64,000 nt of DNA, taken from contig NC_083639.1 in the NCBI RefSeq assembly GCF_963576545.1, forward strand, positions 26,800,118 to 26,864,117. Direction: 5' to 3'. Positions 1 through 9,165 of this stretch are shown here, in pieces. The stretch comes from Limanda limanda (Eukaryota; Chordata; Actinopteri; Pleuronectiformes; Pleuronectidae). How positions within the stretch are numbered: position 1 is the first letter of the stretch; every line of letters starts with the position of its first letter. The position numbers and the translations under genes were made by a program. The notes under the pieces were generated by a model. The model saw only the letters and a list, made by a program, of their open reading frames with translations, did no database searches and had not been told where the DNA came from.

Positions 1-640
1 TTGTGAGGATGTCAGTTCTCTTATTATCCTGTTTGTTAGCAGTGTAAATTAATGCCAATCATATTTTGAATGCATTGTCCAATCCTGTCATCAGTTGGGA
101 GCCTTATCATTTAACCCAGGGAAGATTCTGTTTAATGTTTGTGTTTTTCATCTCAACTAAAGATTCCCTGACATGACTTAAAATATAATGATGGAATTTT
201 ATCACAATAAAAGAGGGCCAACCGACCCTCCTGTGATTATTACAACTCATATATTCTTACTGTAAATGAAAAACACGGGTGTAAATCAACAGTGGTGCTG
301 TGCTGCAGAGGTGCAATGCTACTGGTCTATAAAATAAAATAGATACCAAGTAGAAATTATCAAGTTATATATACATTTAATTACATGTTCTTGTGTGGGA
401 GAGACCGGAGCACCCGGAGTAAACCCTCATGTACCTGTATTTAACGTTTTCACACTGTAGTGGGAGTATATGTCCATCATGGCAAGATTTTTGGCACCAC
501 AACAGAAAATGTACTAGAACATATCTACACAACACAATCTATACAATTCATAGAGGTAAGTTTGTGATGTGCTGTCATCACATGGGCGGTTCTATTATTC
601 ACATGGAGTCAGCGAAGTTAACGGTTTCCATCGTCCCGGG
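1..640. other. AT-rich flank and 3' side of first alanine-rich unit
   Basis: No gene is recognised here. From about 297 the sequence is homologous to 2480-2800: shared blocks include a CACCCGGAGTAAA motif, a CACTGTAGTGGGAGTA block and a CATAGAGGTAAGTTTGTG block. This is therefore the 3' flank of the minus-strand ORF at 666-1583 and part of a tandem duplication of roughly 2.1-2.2 kb. On the minus strand the block contains TTTATTTTAT-type AT-rich sequence; I cannot name a definite polyadenylation site. Confidence 0.5.
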
Positions 641-665
641 GGTGTGTGCAGCAGCACCGGTCTCA

Positions 666-1583
666 TCACGGGATCAGAAGTCCACAGCAATCACCTGCTC
701 CTTGGAAGGAAGTGGAGGTAGCGGGTGACAAAGCTGCAGCAGCAGTGCTTACCAACACTGCTACTGTTACATCCAGGTAAGGTACCGCGGCACCAAACAC
801 AGCTCGAGCAGGACTGGCCTCATGCAGTGCTGCTGAGGTTACGTTCATAGCGACTGCAGCGTTGTACCAAGCTGTTTCAACACTGCATGCAGTCGTAGCA
901 CTGGTTGAATGCAGTACTGCTGAGACGTTGCGCAAAGCATCTGCAGCATTGTGCAAGAGTGCAACCACGTTGATCACAGCTGAGACACTGGCCTCAGCGT
1001 GGAGAGCGGTGGTGTTAGAAGCAGCCGCTGCAGACCCGGTGTGTTGCAGAGCTACCCAGGAGTCGTACACAGCCTCTGCAGCGTTGTACAGACTTTGAGA
1101 AAGACAGATCACAGCTGCAACACTGGTCTTTTCCGGTGGTGCAGCGGCGCCTGACAGAATAGAAGAGGGACAGGTCCGTTCCAGTTCTGCCATCGCATGG
1201 AGAACAGTGTCTGCAGCGCTCGACAACGCTGCGTCCACCTGGGACACCGCTGCAGAACTGCTCGGGTCCAGTGACGCCGCCGCAGGTCCGATCTCATCCT
1301 GGTCTTCTTCAGAGCTGAACAAAGCTGAAGGCTCTGATTCTGCAATGGCCGATGGATTGGCCTCTGTCTCTCCAGCGCTAGTTTCTGATCCGAGTCGTTC
1401 AGTGATAACCATGTGGGGGGAATTGTTATCCTCCTCAATATGTACATTTCTCTCTCCAGTTAGAAGGAAAAGGTTGAGTACAGCCCTCAGAGTGATAGTT
1501 ACAGTGATGCCGAACAGGACACCCAGGCTCAGGAGGGACATGTGGCTGGGTGTTATTCCTATGAAAGTATGCAGGGATCCCAA
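666..1583 (-). CDS. alanine-rich repeat protein A, predicted membrane anchored (unknown family)
   Basis: A single uninterrupted reading frame of 305 codons. I do not recognise the family. The N-terminus has a hydrophobic stretch (about residues 15-42, with an LFGITVTITLRAVLNLFLL core) that could be a signal anchor. An acidic Ser/Glu-rich linker (about 45-105) follows, then about 190 residues dominated by Ala in repeated segments of about 31-34 residues with the pattern AALxxAADxVxxxxxAL, suggesting amphipathic helices. The second Met (residue 14) aligns with the first Met of the paralogue at 2800-3636 and may be the true start (ATG near 1544). The two proteins share a GITVT motif after the anchor, a (D/N)E(I/V)GPAAA block and an SPARAVF block near the C-terminus. 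They differ by in-frame indels, and only this frame is open in both copies, which argues for coding. It appears to lie inside PXK intron 1, same strand. Function unknown; a spliced longer gene cannot be excluded. Confidence 0.5.
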   Translation of the reverse strand: MGSLHTFIGITPSHMSLLSLGVLFGITVTITLRAVLNLFLLTGERNVHIEEDNNSPHMVITERLGSETSAGETEANPSAIAESEPSALFSSEEDQDEIGPAAASLDPSSSAAVSQVDAALSSAADTVLHAMAELERTCPSSILSGAAAPPEKTSVAAVICLSQSLYNAAEAVYDSWVALQHTGSAAAASNTTALHAEASVSAVINVVALLHNAADALRNVSAVLHSTSATTACSVETAWYNAAVAMNVTSAALHEASPARAVFGAAVPYLDVTVAVLVSTAAAALSPATSTSFQGAGDCCGLLIP

Positions 1584-2399
1584 TTAAGACAAATCTGCTT
1601 CTCTGGTTTCGTGGCTGCACAAAGTAATCTTTATTTCGTTTGTTTCACAGGTGGCCTCAGGACCATACAGTGCTATAGTAAAGTATTAAAGGCTTGGAGG
1701 ACCAAAGGCATCGTTTTGTACCAGATGGACTATAGACTATATGGATTATAGGTCAGGGGACCTTGTACCATGCCGGCGTATCTTGACAGTTTCATCACTT
1801 CGCACTGCCCTGCTGACCTGAGCTCACTTTTAATGTTTCGATAAAGTTATTAATTAAATAATAACCAGAGTCATTAGGACACATACAGCTCTTGAAGTTT
1901 ACTTTGTGTATGTTTGACTATCTCTAGAGTTTATCTGATATTTTTTCATGGACTCACACACGAGAGGCACACAGCCATGACAAAAGGTTGAATGGGAAAA
2001 TCCTGATTCATGATCCGACACCATCCTTTAATAACTAAATGATAAACTGATTGTACGGCTTCTGATATATAGGTAAGAGGTTCCAGAGATGAGGTGTAGC
2101 AACTGCAAAGGACAGGTCGACTCTATTTTTGATCCTAGATCTCGGGACGTTCATCAGGTTGGTTCACGTTTAATTAATTCCATTATAAAAGGACATGTGG
2201 AGTCTGTTAAACTTGCTAGCTCCGCCAAAGATGTTATGTCCACATTTATCTGAATTTAAGTGTGATTTTGTTGTCTTTTTTAACTTTCCACAAAATTGGG
2301 AGATTGCAAACTGCATTGGGTGAAGTGGGAAGGAACTATTGTTTAGAAAAAGTAATAAATTGTTCAGCAACAAGTTTTTCAAATACATTCCATACTATG

Positions 2400-2799
2400 G
2401 GACAGATACTGATGGGCCTGTAGTTGAGTGTCAGAAGAGGGTCGGCCCCTTTGAACACAGCAGCAGGTTTCCATGCATGGTGCTGTGCTACAGAGATGCA
2501 ATGCTAGTGATATATGAAATAAAATAGATACTAAGGTAGAAATTGTCCAGTTTTAATACTTTTAATTGAATGTTCTTTTGGGGAGAGACCGGAGCACCCG
2601 GAGTAAATCACACTGTAGTGGGAGTAGTTGAAGACAGCTTTAGTTTTCACTGGTAACATTTGAATGGGACAGCCCGTCATGGAAAAAAACTTTGGCACCA
2701 CAACAAAAAAAGTTTGTTTGATAAAATATCCAAACAAACCCATATATATAAATCATAGAGGTAAGTTTGTGTTGTGCTTTCATCCACGGGCAGTTCCAT
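2400..2799. repeat. second copy of the 3' flank of the alanine-rich unit
   Basis: Homologous to about 297-660 at an offset of about 2.18 kb (same GAGACCGGAGCACCCGGAGTAAA-type block, CACTGTAGTGGGAGTAG block and CATAGAGGTAAGTTTGTG block). It shows that the duplication covered the ORF plus its 3' flank. Confidence 0.7.
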
Positions 2800-3636
2800 T
2801 CACATGGAGTCGCCATAGTGAACGTTTTCGATCGGCCTGCGTTTGTTCAGCACCGGTTTCACGTTGCCAAGTCCAACGCCATCACCTCCGTCCTTGAACA
2901 AAGCCGAGGCTGACACCGTAGCGTTCAAGACAGCGACTGCGGCGTCGAACACGGCTCGGGCCGGACTGTCGTCATGCAGCGCCGTCGCCACGGTGTTCAC
3001 AGCGAGTGTAGCGTCGCACCAAGTTGCAGCAAAACTGCCGGCAGCTGGACCACAGACTGGCTCCAGAGCTGCTGAGAGGTTTTTCAGAGCATTTGCAGCA
3101 GTGTACAACTCTTCAGCCAGGTTGTGCACCACGGAAACACCGGTCTCCCCCTGGAGGGCCGTGGCGTTGAAGGCAGCCACTGCAGTGTCAAACAGGGCTG
3201 CATCAGAGCGGGTCTGGTGCAGTGCTATGGAGGAGTTGTACACAGCGTCTGCAGCATCCAGAAAGCTCTCAGAATGCTGGAGCACGGCTGCCAGAGTGGC
3301 CTCGTCCGGTGGTGCTAAAGCTATTTCCAGAGGGGAAGAGGGGCAGGTTGTCTCCAGTGCTGCTTTCCCAGCGTGCACGGTGTCTGCAGCTTCAAACAGA
3401 GCTATAGCAACTTGGAACAGAGCTGCAGTGCTGCTCGTGTCCAGTGAGGCTGCGATGTCCAGCACAGCGGCTGCAGGTCCAACCTCATTCTGCTTCTCTC
3501 TGTCGTTGAACACAGCTGCAGGTTTCGACTCGGAGTCGTCAGCCTCATCGACGGCCGGGAGGAAATAGTAAAATATAAACCTCACAGTTTTGGTGACTGT
3601 TATGCCTACGAGGCCAGCGAAGGCCAGGAGGGGCAT
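2800..3636 (-). CDS. alanine-rich repeat protein B, predicted membrane anchored (paralogue of A)
   Basis: An intact 278-codon frame. It starts directly with the hydrophobic segment (MPLLAFAGLVGITVT, continuing to about residue 28), then a short acidic linker, then about 200 residues of alanine-rich helices: FEAADTV near 85, LDAADAVYNSSIAL near 135, LYTAANALKNLSAAL near 185, and SPARAVFDAAVAVLNATV near 235. The C-terminus is basic and polar and differs from A (about 30 residues ending DSM). The antisense frame is also long here but is broken in copy A, so I read the minus frame as the coding one. The pair fits a tandem duplication followed by protein-level divergence with in-frame indels. The family is unknown; helix-bundle or lipid-surface proteins are possible by composition only. 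Confidence 0.5.
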   Translation of the reverse strand: MPLLAFAGLVGITVTKTVRFIFYYFLPAVDEADDSESKPAAVFNDREKQNEVGPAAAVLDIAASLDTSSTAALFQVAIALFEAADTVHAGKAALETTCPSSPLEIALAPPDEATLAAVLQHSESFLDAADAVYNSSIALHQTRSDAALFDTAVAAFNATALQGETGVSVVHNLAEELYTAANALKNLSAALEPVCGPAAGSFAATWCDATLAVNTVATALHDDSPARAVFDAAVAVLNATVSASALFKDGGDGVGLGNVKPVLNKRRPIENVHYGDSM

Positions 3637-3639
3637 GAT

Positions 3640-4395
3640 GCTGGGTTAGGGGTTCTACTCCTGAGCTAATGAGCTTCTTTGTGGGTTTTTAGGCAGGTGG
3701 CCTCATGATAACAAAGGTAAAGTAGCCGGTATCAAAGGCGTGGAGGATTATAGGCGTGGGGGGGTTATGATTTTCTCCCATCCATGCTGATCTGTTTTGA
3801 AACACAACCACTCTGTGCCTTTGATTCAATCACAGGGTTTGGACGAGTCGATAATGAAGATGATGAACAAAGGTTGTTTTTTTCTGAGTGATGTTTTGTT
3901 TTTTTACAGTGCTCTGAGTACAACAGACTAATAGAAGCTATAATATTGACCAAGCAAATTGTGTTTAATGATCCAAAGCGATGCTGCATCAACATCAACA
4001 CTGACCTTAATCAGTGTTGATGTGACTGATCCACAATTAACTCGGTCAAATTCATACAATTTAGTGTTTCTGCTCAATTATTGAAGTCATTACAAGCTGC
4101 TGACTCAGTGACTTTCAGTGCCACGGTAATCTCTGACCTCATGTTACTTATCATATGACACAGTGAGGTATTCAGGTTTAAAGTTTGAGTATCAGCACAT
4201 ATCATGAGGTGAAGTTATGGGATTGGAACTAGAATGTCACGCAGTAAAGCGTCTACCTCCACGAGGCCCAGAGGTTAGTTCCCTTATGAAGCCTCATGAA
4301 AGTCCTATTTCCCAGTCTGAAAATAAGAGAATTCTGGATCCACACCAAAGTCAAGCCAAAGTTGAGTTATATATCACCACGTTTAAATGAATTCC
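3640..4395. other. spacer without recognised gene
   Basis: AT-rich sequence upstream of the alanine-rich ORF B. I see no exon of PXK (which should continue on this strand) and no clear transposon. Any promoter of ORF B would lie at its beginning, but no motif is convincing. Confidence 0.4.
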
Positions 4396-4420
4396 ATTAT
4401 AAAAAAGATGTGTAGGTTAT

Positions 4421-4568
<148 letters not shown>

Positions 4569-4960
4569 ACTTTATTCATCCCCGAAGGGAAATTAAGTCG
4601 TCATAGCAGCCGGTATATTTGAATACAATAAAATACAATACAATAGAATAAAATAAAAAATATTGAGGTAGAAAGAATAAAAAATAGAAACACAAGATAA
4701 ATAGGTAGATAAGGTGCAGTGGTAATAGTACTGATGATATGATGGTAATGTTATTGTTATACAGTATATAAAAATAGTACAGTATATATAGTATATAATA
4801 TAACATAATATATATTTATATATGATATTAATTATACCAATATAATAGCAGTATATAGTAAAAATAATGGCAGCAACAGTATATATAATAATAATAGTAA
4901 ATAAATATTATAATAATAATAATAATACAATAATATTACAATCCTTGTCTGTTAGTTCAT
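4569..4960 (-). mobile_element. LINE 3'-end remnant, AT-rich
   Basis: On the minus strand it ends with a CCCTTCGGGGATGAATAAAGTA-type tail followed by TATC repeats, as in Rex-type fish LINE 3' ends. The upstream 300 bp are degenerate AT-rich sequence (many ATATA/AATA runs) without coding capacity. The assignment rests on the tail only. Confidence 0.5.
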
Positions 4961-6426
4961 TGGATTGTTTGTTTGTAAGCAAGTTTACGGAAAAACTGCT
5001 AAAAGGATTTTCAACAAAGCTTGGTGAAAGGACGTGGAACTGGTCGGGGAAGAGGTCAGAAATATTCAGTTTGAATCTGAGTCAGGGTGGAGATTTTAAA
5101 CTTTCTTTATAATTGTGAGATTTCTAACTTTTAGCTGAATCTTCGGAGGATAATTCATGGATCTTGATAAAAACATATGCGGCCAGTTTATTCTTTAGGG
5201 GACTGATGTGTATGTGTGAATGAAACCTGGTGCAGATCCGAATAAAAATCTGCATCTAGTAAATTTCAATCAATCAACGAAATTTGAATCGTAAATATTC
5301 AATATTCCCAAACCACCGTTTCTCTCAAAGGGCTGAACAAGGTTTGACATCCTCCGTCCTTCACCCTCAGCAAGAGGAAGAACTACCACTGGTTTCATGA
5401 GGGGACCCTAACCCTAACCCAATGGAGTCACGACATTTAATGACAATATAAGATGATGATTTGATTTGATTTCGTCATGTGGAATCAAACGACAACTGTG
5501 TCCATTATCCGACAGACAGAGAGTCTGCCCTGCTTTAATTTGAATACAAACAATTATCAAAACGTGATAAGCTGGTCCTCGACAGGCTCACTGTTTACCT
5601 GCCGGTTCGAGTTTCTGCACCAGGGTTCAAAGGTCATATCCCAGTCCAGGGTAACACCGGACTGGTTTCTCCTGAGCACTGAACTGGTGTCAGGCGATAT
5701 CAGACTGTAAATCCAACTGTTTACTGTTTGCAGTAGACTGGTGAGTGTCAACAACGAGATGTATAAAGCAAATACACATTCAGACATTCCATAGTTTACA
5801 GAAGACACCACGTGATGCAATGCAGTCCTCGTTTGGCCCCGAGAAGCGGTCGATAGGGAAAGTGAAAATAACTCCATATTGGATTACAGGTGTTTAATGG
5901 AGGTGATAGTAAGGCAAACAGCTTTGTTCGTTGTGTATAAACTTTAGATTGTCAGTATTTTAAAAGACACATTTAGATGGAGGAGTGTTTGGTGGAATGT
6001 GGTTTTGGGATCATTCGGGGACAAAGCTCCGTCAGGTCGGCGGATCGCTGACTCCTGATCAGTGACAGCTGCCTGTCCGATAATGGACCCACTCGTAGCC
6101 CCACTACTTCCCAGCCGGTTGAGGACCCGTGTCAGCTGAGTACCAGGAGCCGGAGCTGCTCCTGGACTCCTCCAGACCCAGGACGAGTGGGACTAATGTC
6201 CATGTCCACCCGAGGACACACGAAGGAAAGCGTCCACTAACCATACAGGCTGTGCTACTAACGTGTCCGATAATGGAAGCGGTGACGCAGCGATAGACTC
6301 AGCCCTTCCTTTCAGAGGAAGTTGGCTGTTCTCAACAGACCAATGTTGGCCGACAGGGAAGCACCGAGCCCCGGGTTCACAGCCGAGCCTCCCCCCTGCT
6401 GGTGCTAACCTCCGGAGGACACTCAC
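4961..6426. other. intronic/intergenic spacer, presumed PXK intron 1
   Basis: No recognised gene. It holds a short run of two telomere-like CCCTAA units (5405-5420), a GATTTGATTTG stretch, and CpG-richer sequence from about 6000 on, consistent with the approach to the PXK first exon. No PXK exon 2 was found. Confidence 0.4.
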
Positions 6427-6528
6427 CGTGTGGGACTGCAGGTTCTGGCTGGCTTCGATCATCGCGGTCAGGGGCACGGTGTCGTCCAGCAGCAGCTTGC
6501 CGGGGGCCGGCTTCTCCAGGTAAGACAT
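6427..6528 (-). CDS. pxk: PXK (PX-domain serine/threonine kinase-like), exon 1 only
   Basis: 34 codons beginning MSYLEKPAPGKLLLDDTVPL and ending LQSHT, followed by a consensus donor (GTGAGT at 6426-6421). This is the N-terminus of PXK, just before the PX domain; human PXK begins with a closely similar segment. The exon ends in phase 0. The surrounding 6000-6700 is CpG-rich, as expected of a housekeeping promoter. PXK binds phosphoinositides on endosomes and has a degenerate kinase domain (family knowledge). The remaining exons must lie left of the window, since no PX or kinase exon is visible in 1-6426, so intron 1 exceeds 6.4 kb. Its location directly downstream of RPP14-HTD2 in the same orientation matches human 3p14. 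Confidence 0.85.
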
Positions 6529-6720
6529 CCCGGGGCATGAAGGGTGGAAGTCCGAGCCGAGCGTCCGTGTGTCGGTGACTGGAGCCGGCGGAGAGACACT
6601 GAGGCGGAGCCCCGCTGACCGGAGGAGGAACAACAACAAGCCGAGCTAGCTGTTAGCTTAGCCTCATCGTAACCAGGAAGTGCTGTTCTGGCTGAACGTC
6701 ATCACGGCAGCTTCGTCATC
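6529..6720 (-). promoter_or_regulatory. pxk: PXK 5'UTR and CpG-rich promoter region
   Basis: GC/CpG-rich sequence immediately upstream of the PXK ATG on the minus strand, ending where AT-rich intergenic DNA begins (about 6720). No TATA box is obvious. Placed by position and composition only. Confidence 0.45.
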
Positions 6721-7102
6721 ATTAATAGAAAGTGGGGGAAAGGACTCGAAGCCTCGTCACCGCCTCCTGCTGGTCAGGAGAAGGAAGTGCAGCCACACAC
6801 CCGATTTCAAGGTCAAGAATAAACCTTCAAGTTCTATATGTTTTTAAACTGAACTTACAAAACCCATCAACTAAAATAAATACATAAAAACAACAAAAAG
6901 TAACTTAATAAAAATACATCAAATAAAATGAATAAATGCAAAGACTTGTGCATAAAATAAGCTGAAGACCTAATTGAAATCTAAAGCTAAGAAGAGGAAA
7001 GGAAATAAAACTCAGGTTTACTAAGTGACCGTGTGCAGCTTCTAGAAGTCGTGTGAGATTTGATTCCAACCTGCACGTCCAAAGACCAGACTCACCAGAA
7101 GC

Positions 7103-7323
7103 TAAAGGGACAGTTCACCCAATAAGGAAGATTCACTCATTATCTATTATACATCATTTACTCCATGTTTTTTTAGCCTAAATGCTGTTATCCTCCTAGT
7201 TGAGGCTGCAGTTCTCACGAGAGTAGTTTTGTGGACTCAAACTTTTCACCCACCCGTCCATCGGCATAGTGATGAGTAGATAGTGATGAGTGAATTTACA
7301 TTTTTGGGTGAAGTATCCGTTAA
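7103..7323. mobile_element. MITE with AAGGGACAGTTCACCCA-type ends
   Basis: A complete short element of about 220 bp. The left end is AAAGGGACAGTTCACCCAA and the right end, read inverted, is AACGGATACTTCACCCAAAA. Both ends carry the TTCACTCAT...ACTCATCA inner motif. Partial relatives are at 13787-13840 (left end) and 39150-39210 (right end). No coding capacity. Confidence 0.6.
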
Positions 7324-7487
7324 TCTGAGCACCAGTGTTACCAGTGGCTGCTGCACAGAAGCACTGGGAGGTTGAAGATTTCCCTGTCTTTACTATCTAG
7401 TGCTGACAGTTATATTCTCATACTGATAATGTGAAGGTCAGAATCCACCAAAACCAGCCGGACTATTGTCAGACCAAAAGAGACATG

Positions 7488-7830
7488 AGGGAGAGGCGGT
7501 GGACTAGTGGCAGAAACTTGGCGTATGGGCAGAAAAGGTCTCTGGTTCGTCTCTGGTTCGACTCCACGGAGAAACAACAAAAAGAAGAACCTGGATTGAT
7601 CTGTCCAAAAATCCAAGAGGATTCTCCCTACCCTGTCTAGTGCCCCTGAGCAAGGCACCTTATTCCCCCAACATCTGGTCCCCGGGTGCCGTACATGGCT
7701 GCTCACTGCTCTGTGTGTCCTGCACCAGATTGGTTAAAAGCAGAGGTTAAATTTCCCTCCTTGCATGAGTGTGCTTGTGCATGTCTGTGCATGTGTTTGG
7801 GATCATATCTTATCTTAATCTTAATGTAAG
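7488..7830 (+). mobile_element. tRNA-derived SINE (V-SINE type)
   Basis: The head has a tRNA-like A box (TGGACTAGTGG) and B box (GGTTCGACTCC). The body contains the conserved fish segment with CCCCTGAGCAAGGCACCTTA and CCCCGGGTGCCGTACATGGCTGC, and the tail is GT-rich (GTGTGCTTGTGCATG). The B-box part is locally duplicated (CTCTGGTTCGTCTCTGGTTCG). It is a retroposon, not a tRNA gene: the anticodon arm is disrupted and a long tail follows. Confidence 0.8.
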
Positions 7831-8309
7831 GCTAAAGGCGGTTCAATTTAAAAGGCATTAGGAGCAACACTCAAAACTGAAGACATGTGAGATTTCTCTT
7901 ACAGCAGCAAGGTATCAAGATACAAGATATGAAAATATAAGTGCAAGGGATTTTTTTTTTTTATTCCCAAATCTAATTTTCATGTCTTCTGTTTTTCATT
8001 AACTTAGGCAATAGTTAATAAATAATATGTTTGTTGTACTGTTGGACAAAAGCTATTTGGAGACAACTTGGGCTTTAGGGGATTCAAACATGTACTTTAC
8101 AATAATGTCTAATGTTTTACAGATCAAATAATCTGGAAAATATTTGGCAGATAGATCAACCACGAAGATATTTGTTGGTTATTCTACAGATAACATGCTG
8201 AGGTGATTGGTTGGACTGAAGAGCAGCCGTTGGTCCACCGTGGACGGCCTACACACAGCACCAGTGAGGCAACAAGGGGATGTTAAAGAATTAAATCCAA
8301 CGATAACTT

Positions 8310-8324
8310 CACAATTTTATTCCA
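8310..8324 (-). terminator. polyadenylation signal of the RPP14-HTD2 transcript
   Basis: AATAAA on the minus strand (complement of 8316-8321), about 330 bp beyond the HTD2 stop codon. It is the first canonical signal I find downstream of HTD2. Confidence 0.6.
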
Positions 8325-8652
8325 CGCAAAAATGTATTACGTTAAACAAAATGCAGAGCAGAGCCAACAAATTAAAAACACTGCATTCTAAATCATCGTC
8401 AGTGTCTGTGATCTGCTCAGTGTTCTTCTTCTCATGGTTTAAGATCAGAAACAAAAATGGAAACAATAGCGTGAAATCTTCAATGTGCAAATTCCACTGG
8501 GTAGAAAAGTTGTTGCAAACCAGAAGCAACTTAATCCCGGAGAAGCTGAGCCACAGCACAGGCAGCGGCGGCCATTTTTAGTCCCCGAAACTGTCACATC
8601 ATCTGAACTGTTCACTGTCAGCCTGCTGTGACCTCTGACCTCTGACCTCATC

Positions 8653-9138
8653 TCAACCCTTCTTCTGCTGATCCTCGGGCATCATCACCATCACATCCCC
8701 CTGCATCACCACCTTGTCCTTCACCGAGCACGTCACCGCAATCAGGGCGAACGACATCTTGATCTTGACGACCTCGGCTTCGGCCAGCACCTCCTCGCCG
8801 ATATACAGAGGCGCCGGGAAGCGGATCTCCTGGTGCAGGAAGACGCAGCCCGGGCCGGGCATTCTGGTGCCGAGCACCGCCGAGATCAGGCCGTTGATGA
8901 GGACGCCGTGCACGATGGGCGCCTCGAAGGAGGTGGTCTTGGCGTAGGCCGGGTCCAGGTGGAGGGGGTTGGTGTCCCCCGTCAGCGCGGCGAACAGCTC
9001 CACATCCTGGGTGGAGAAGGCTTTGGTGAGGGAGGCTCGCTGGCCTACGTGGAGCAGCCTACAGGGGGGAGGAGCTGCTGCGATGGTGGAGAGACACAGC
9101 TTCGATCTGTTGAAGACGCTCCTCCATATGAAACTCAT
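8653..9138 (-). CDS. htd2: HTD2, mitochondrial 3-hydroxyacyl-thioester dehydratase type 2
   Basis: An intact single-exon frame of 161 residues, the usual size for HTD2. It removes water from 3-hydroxyacyl-ACP in mitochondrial fatty-acid synthesis (type II pathway, leading to lipoate). Residues 1-35 are basic and Ser/Ala-rich without acids, fitting a mitochondrial presequence. The hot-dog hydratase motif [15 protein letters not shown] lies at about 52-66, with the expected catalytic Asp55 and His60, followed by [10 protein letters not shown]. The ATG is in the same exon as, and 27 nt after, the RPP14 stop codon, reproducing the vertebrate bicistronic RPP14/HTD2 mRNA. Translation presumably needs reinitiation or leaky scanning. 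Start chosen because it is the first ATG after the RPP14 stop and precedes the presequence. Confidence 0.95.
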   Translation of the reverse strand: MSFIWRSVFNRSKLCLSTIAAAPPPCRLLHVGQRASLTKAFSTQDVELFAALTGDTNPLHLDPAYAKTTSFEAPIVHGVLINGLISAVLGTRMPGPGCVFLHQEIRFPAPLYIGEEVLAEAEVVKIKMSFALIAVTCSVKDKVVMQGDVMVMMPEDQQKKG

Positions 9139-9165
9139 CTTGAACCAGACGTTGCTTCTCCTGCG

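Noticed and set aside
2843..3568. Antisense 241-codon ORF over alanine-rich ORF B
   Set aside because: The equivalent antisense frame in copy A is interrupted, while the minus frame is open in both.
5405..5420. Interstitial telomere (CCCTAA)
   Set aside because: Only two units; expected by chance.
7488..7570. tRNA gene
   Set aside because: Has A and B boxes but a disrupted anticodon arm and a long SINE body with the conserved V-type segment.
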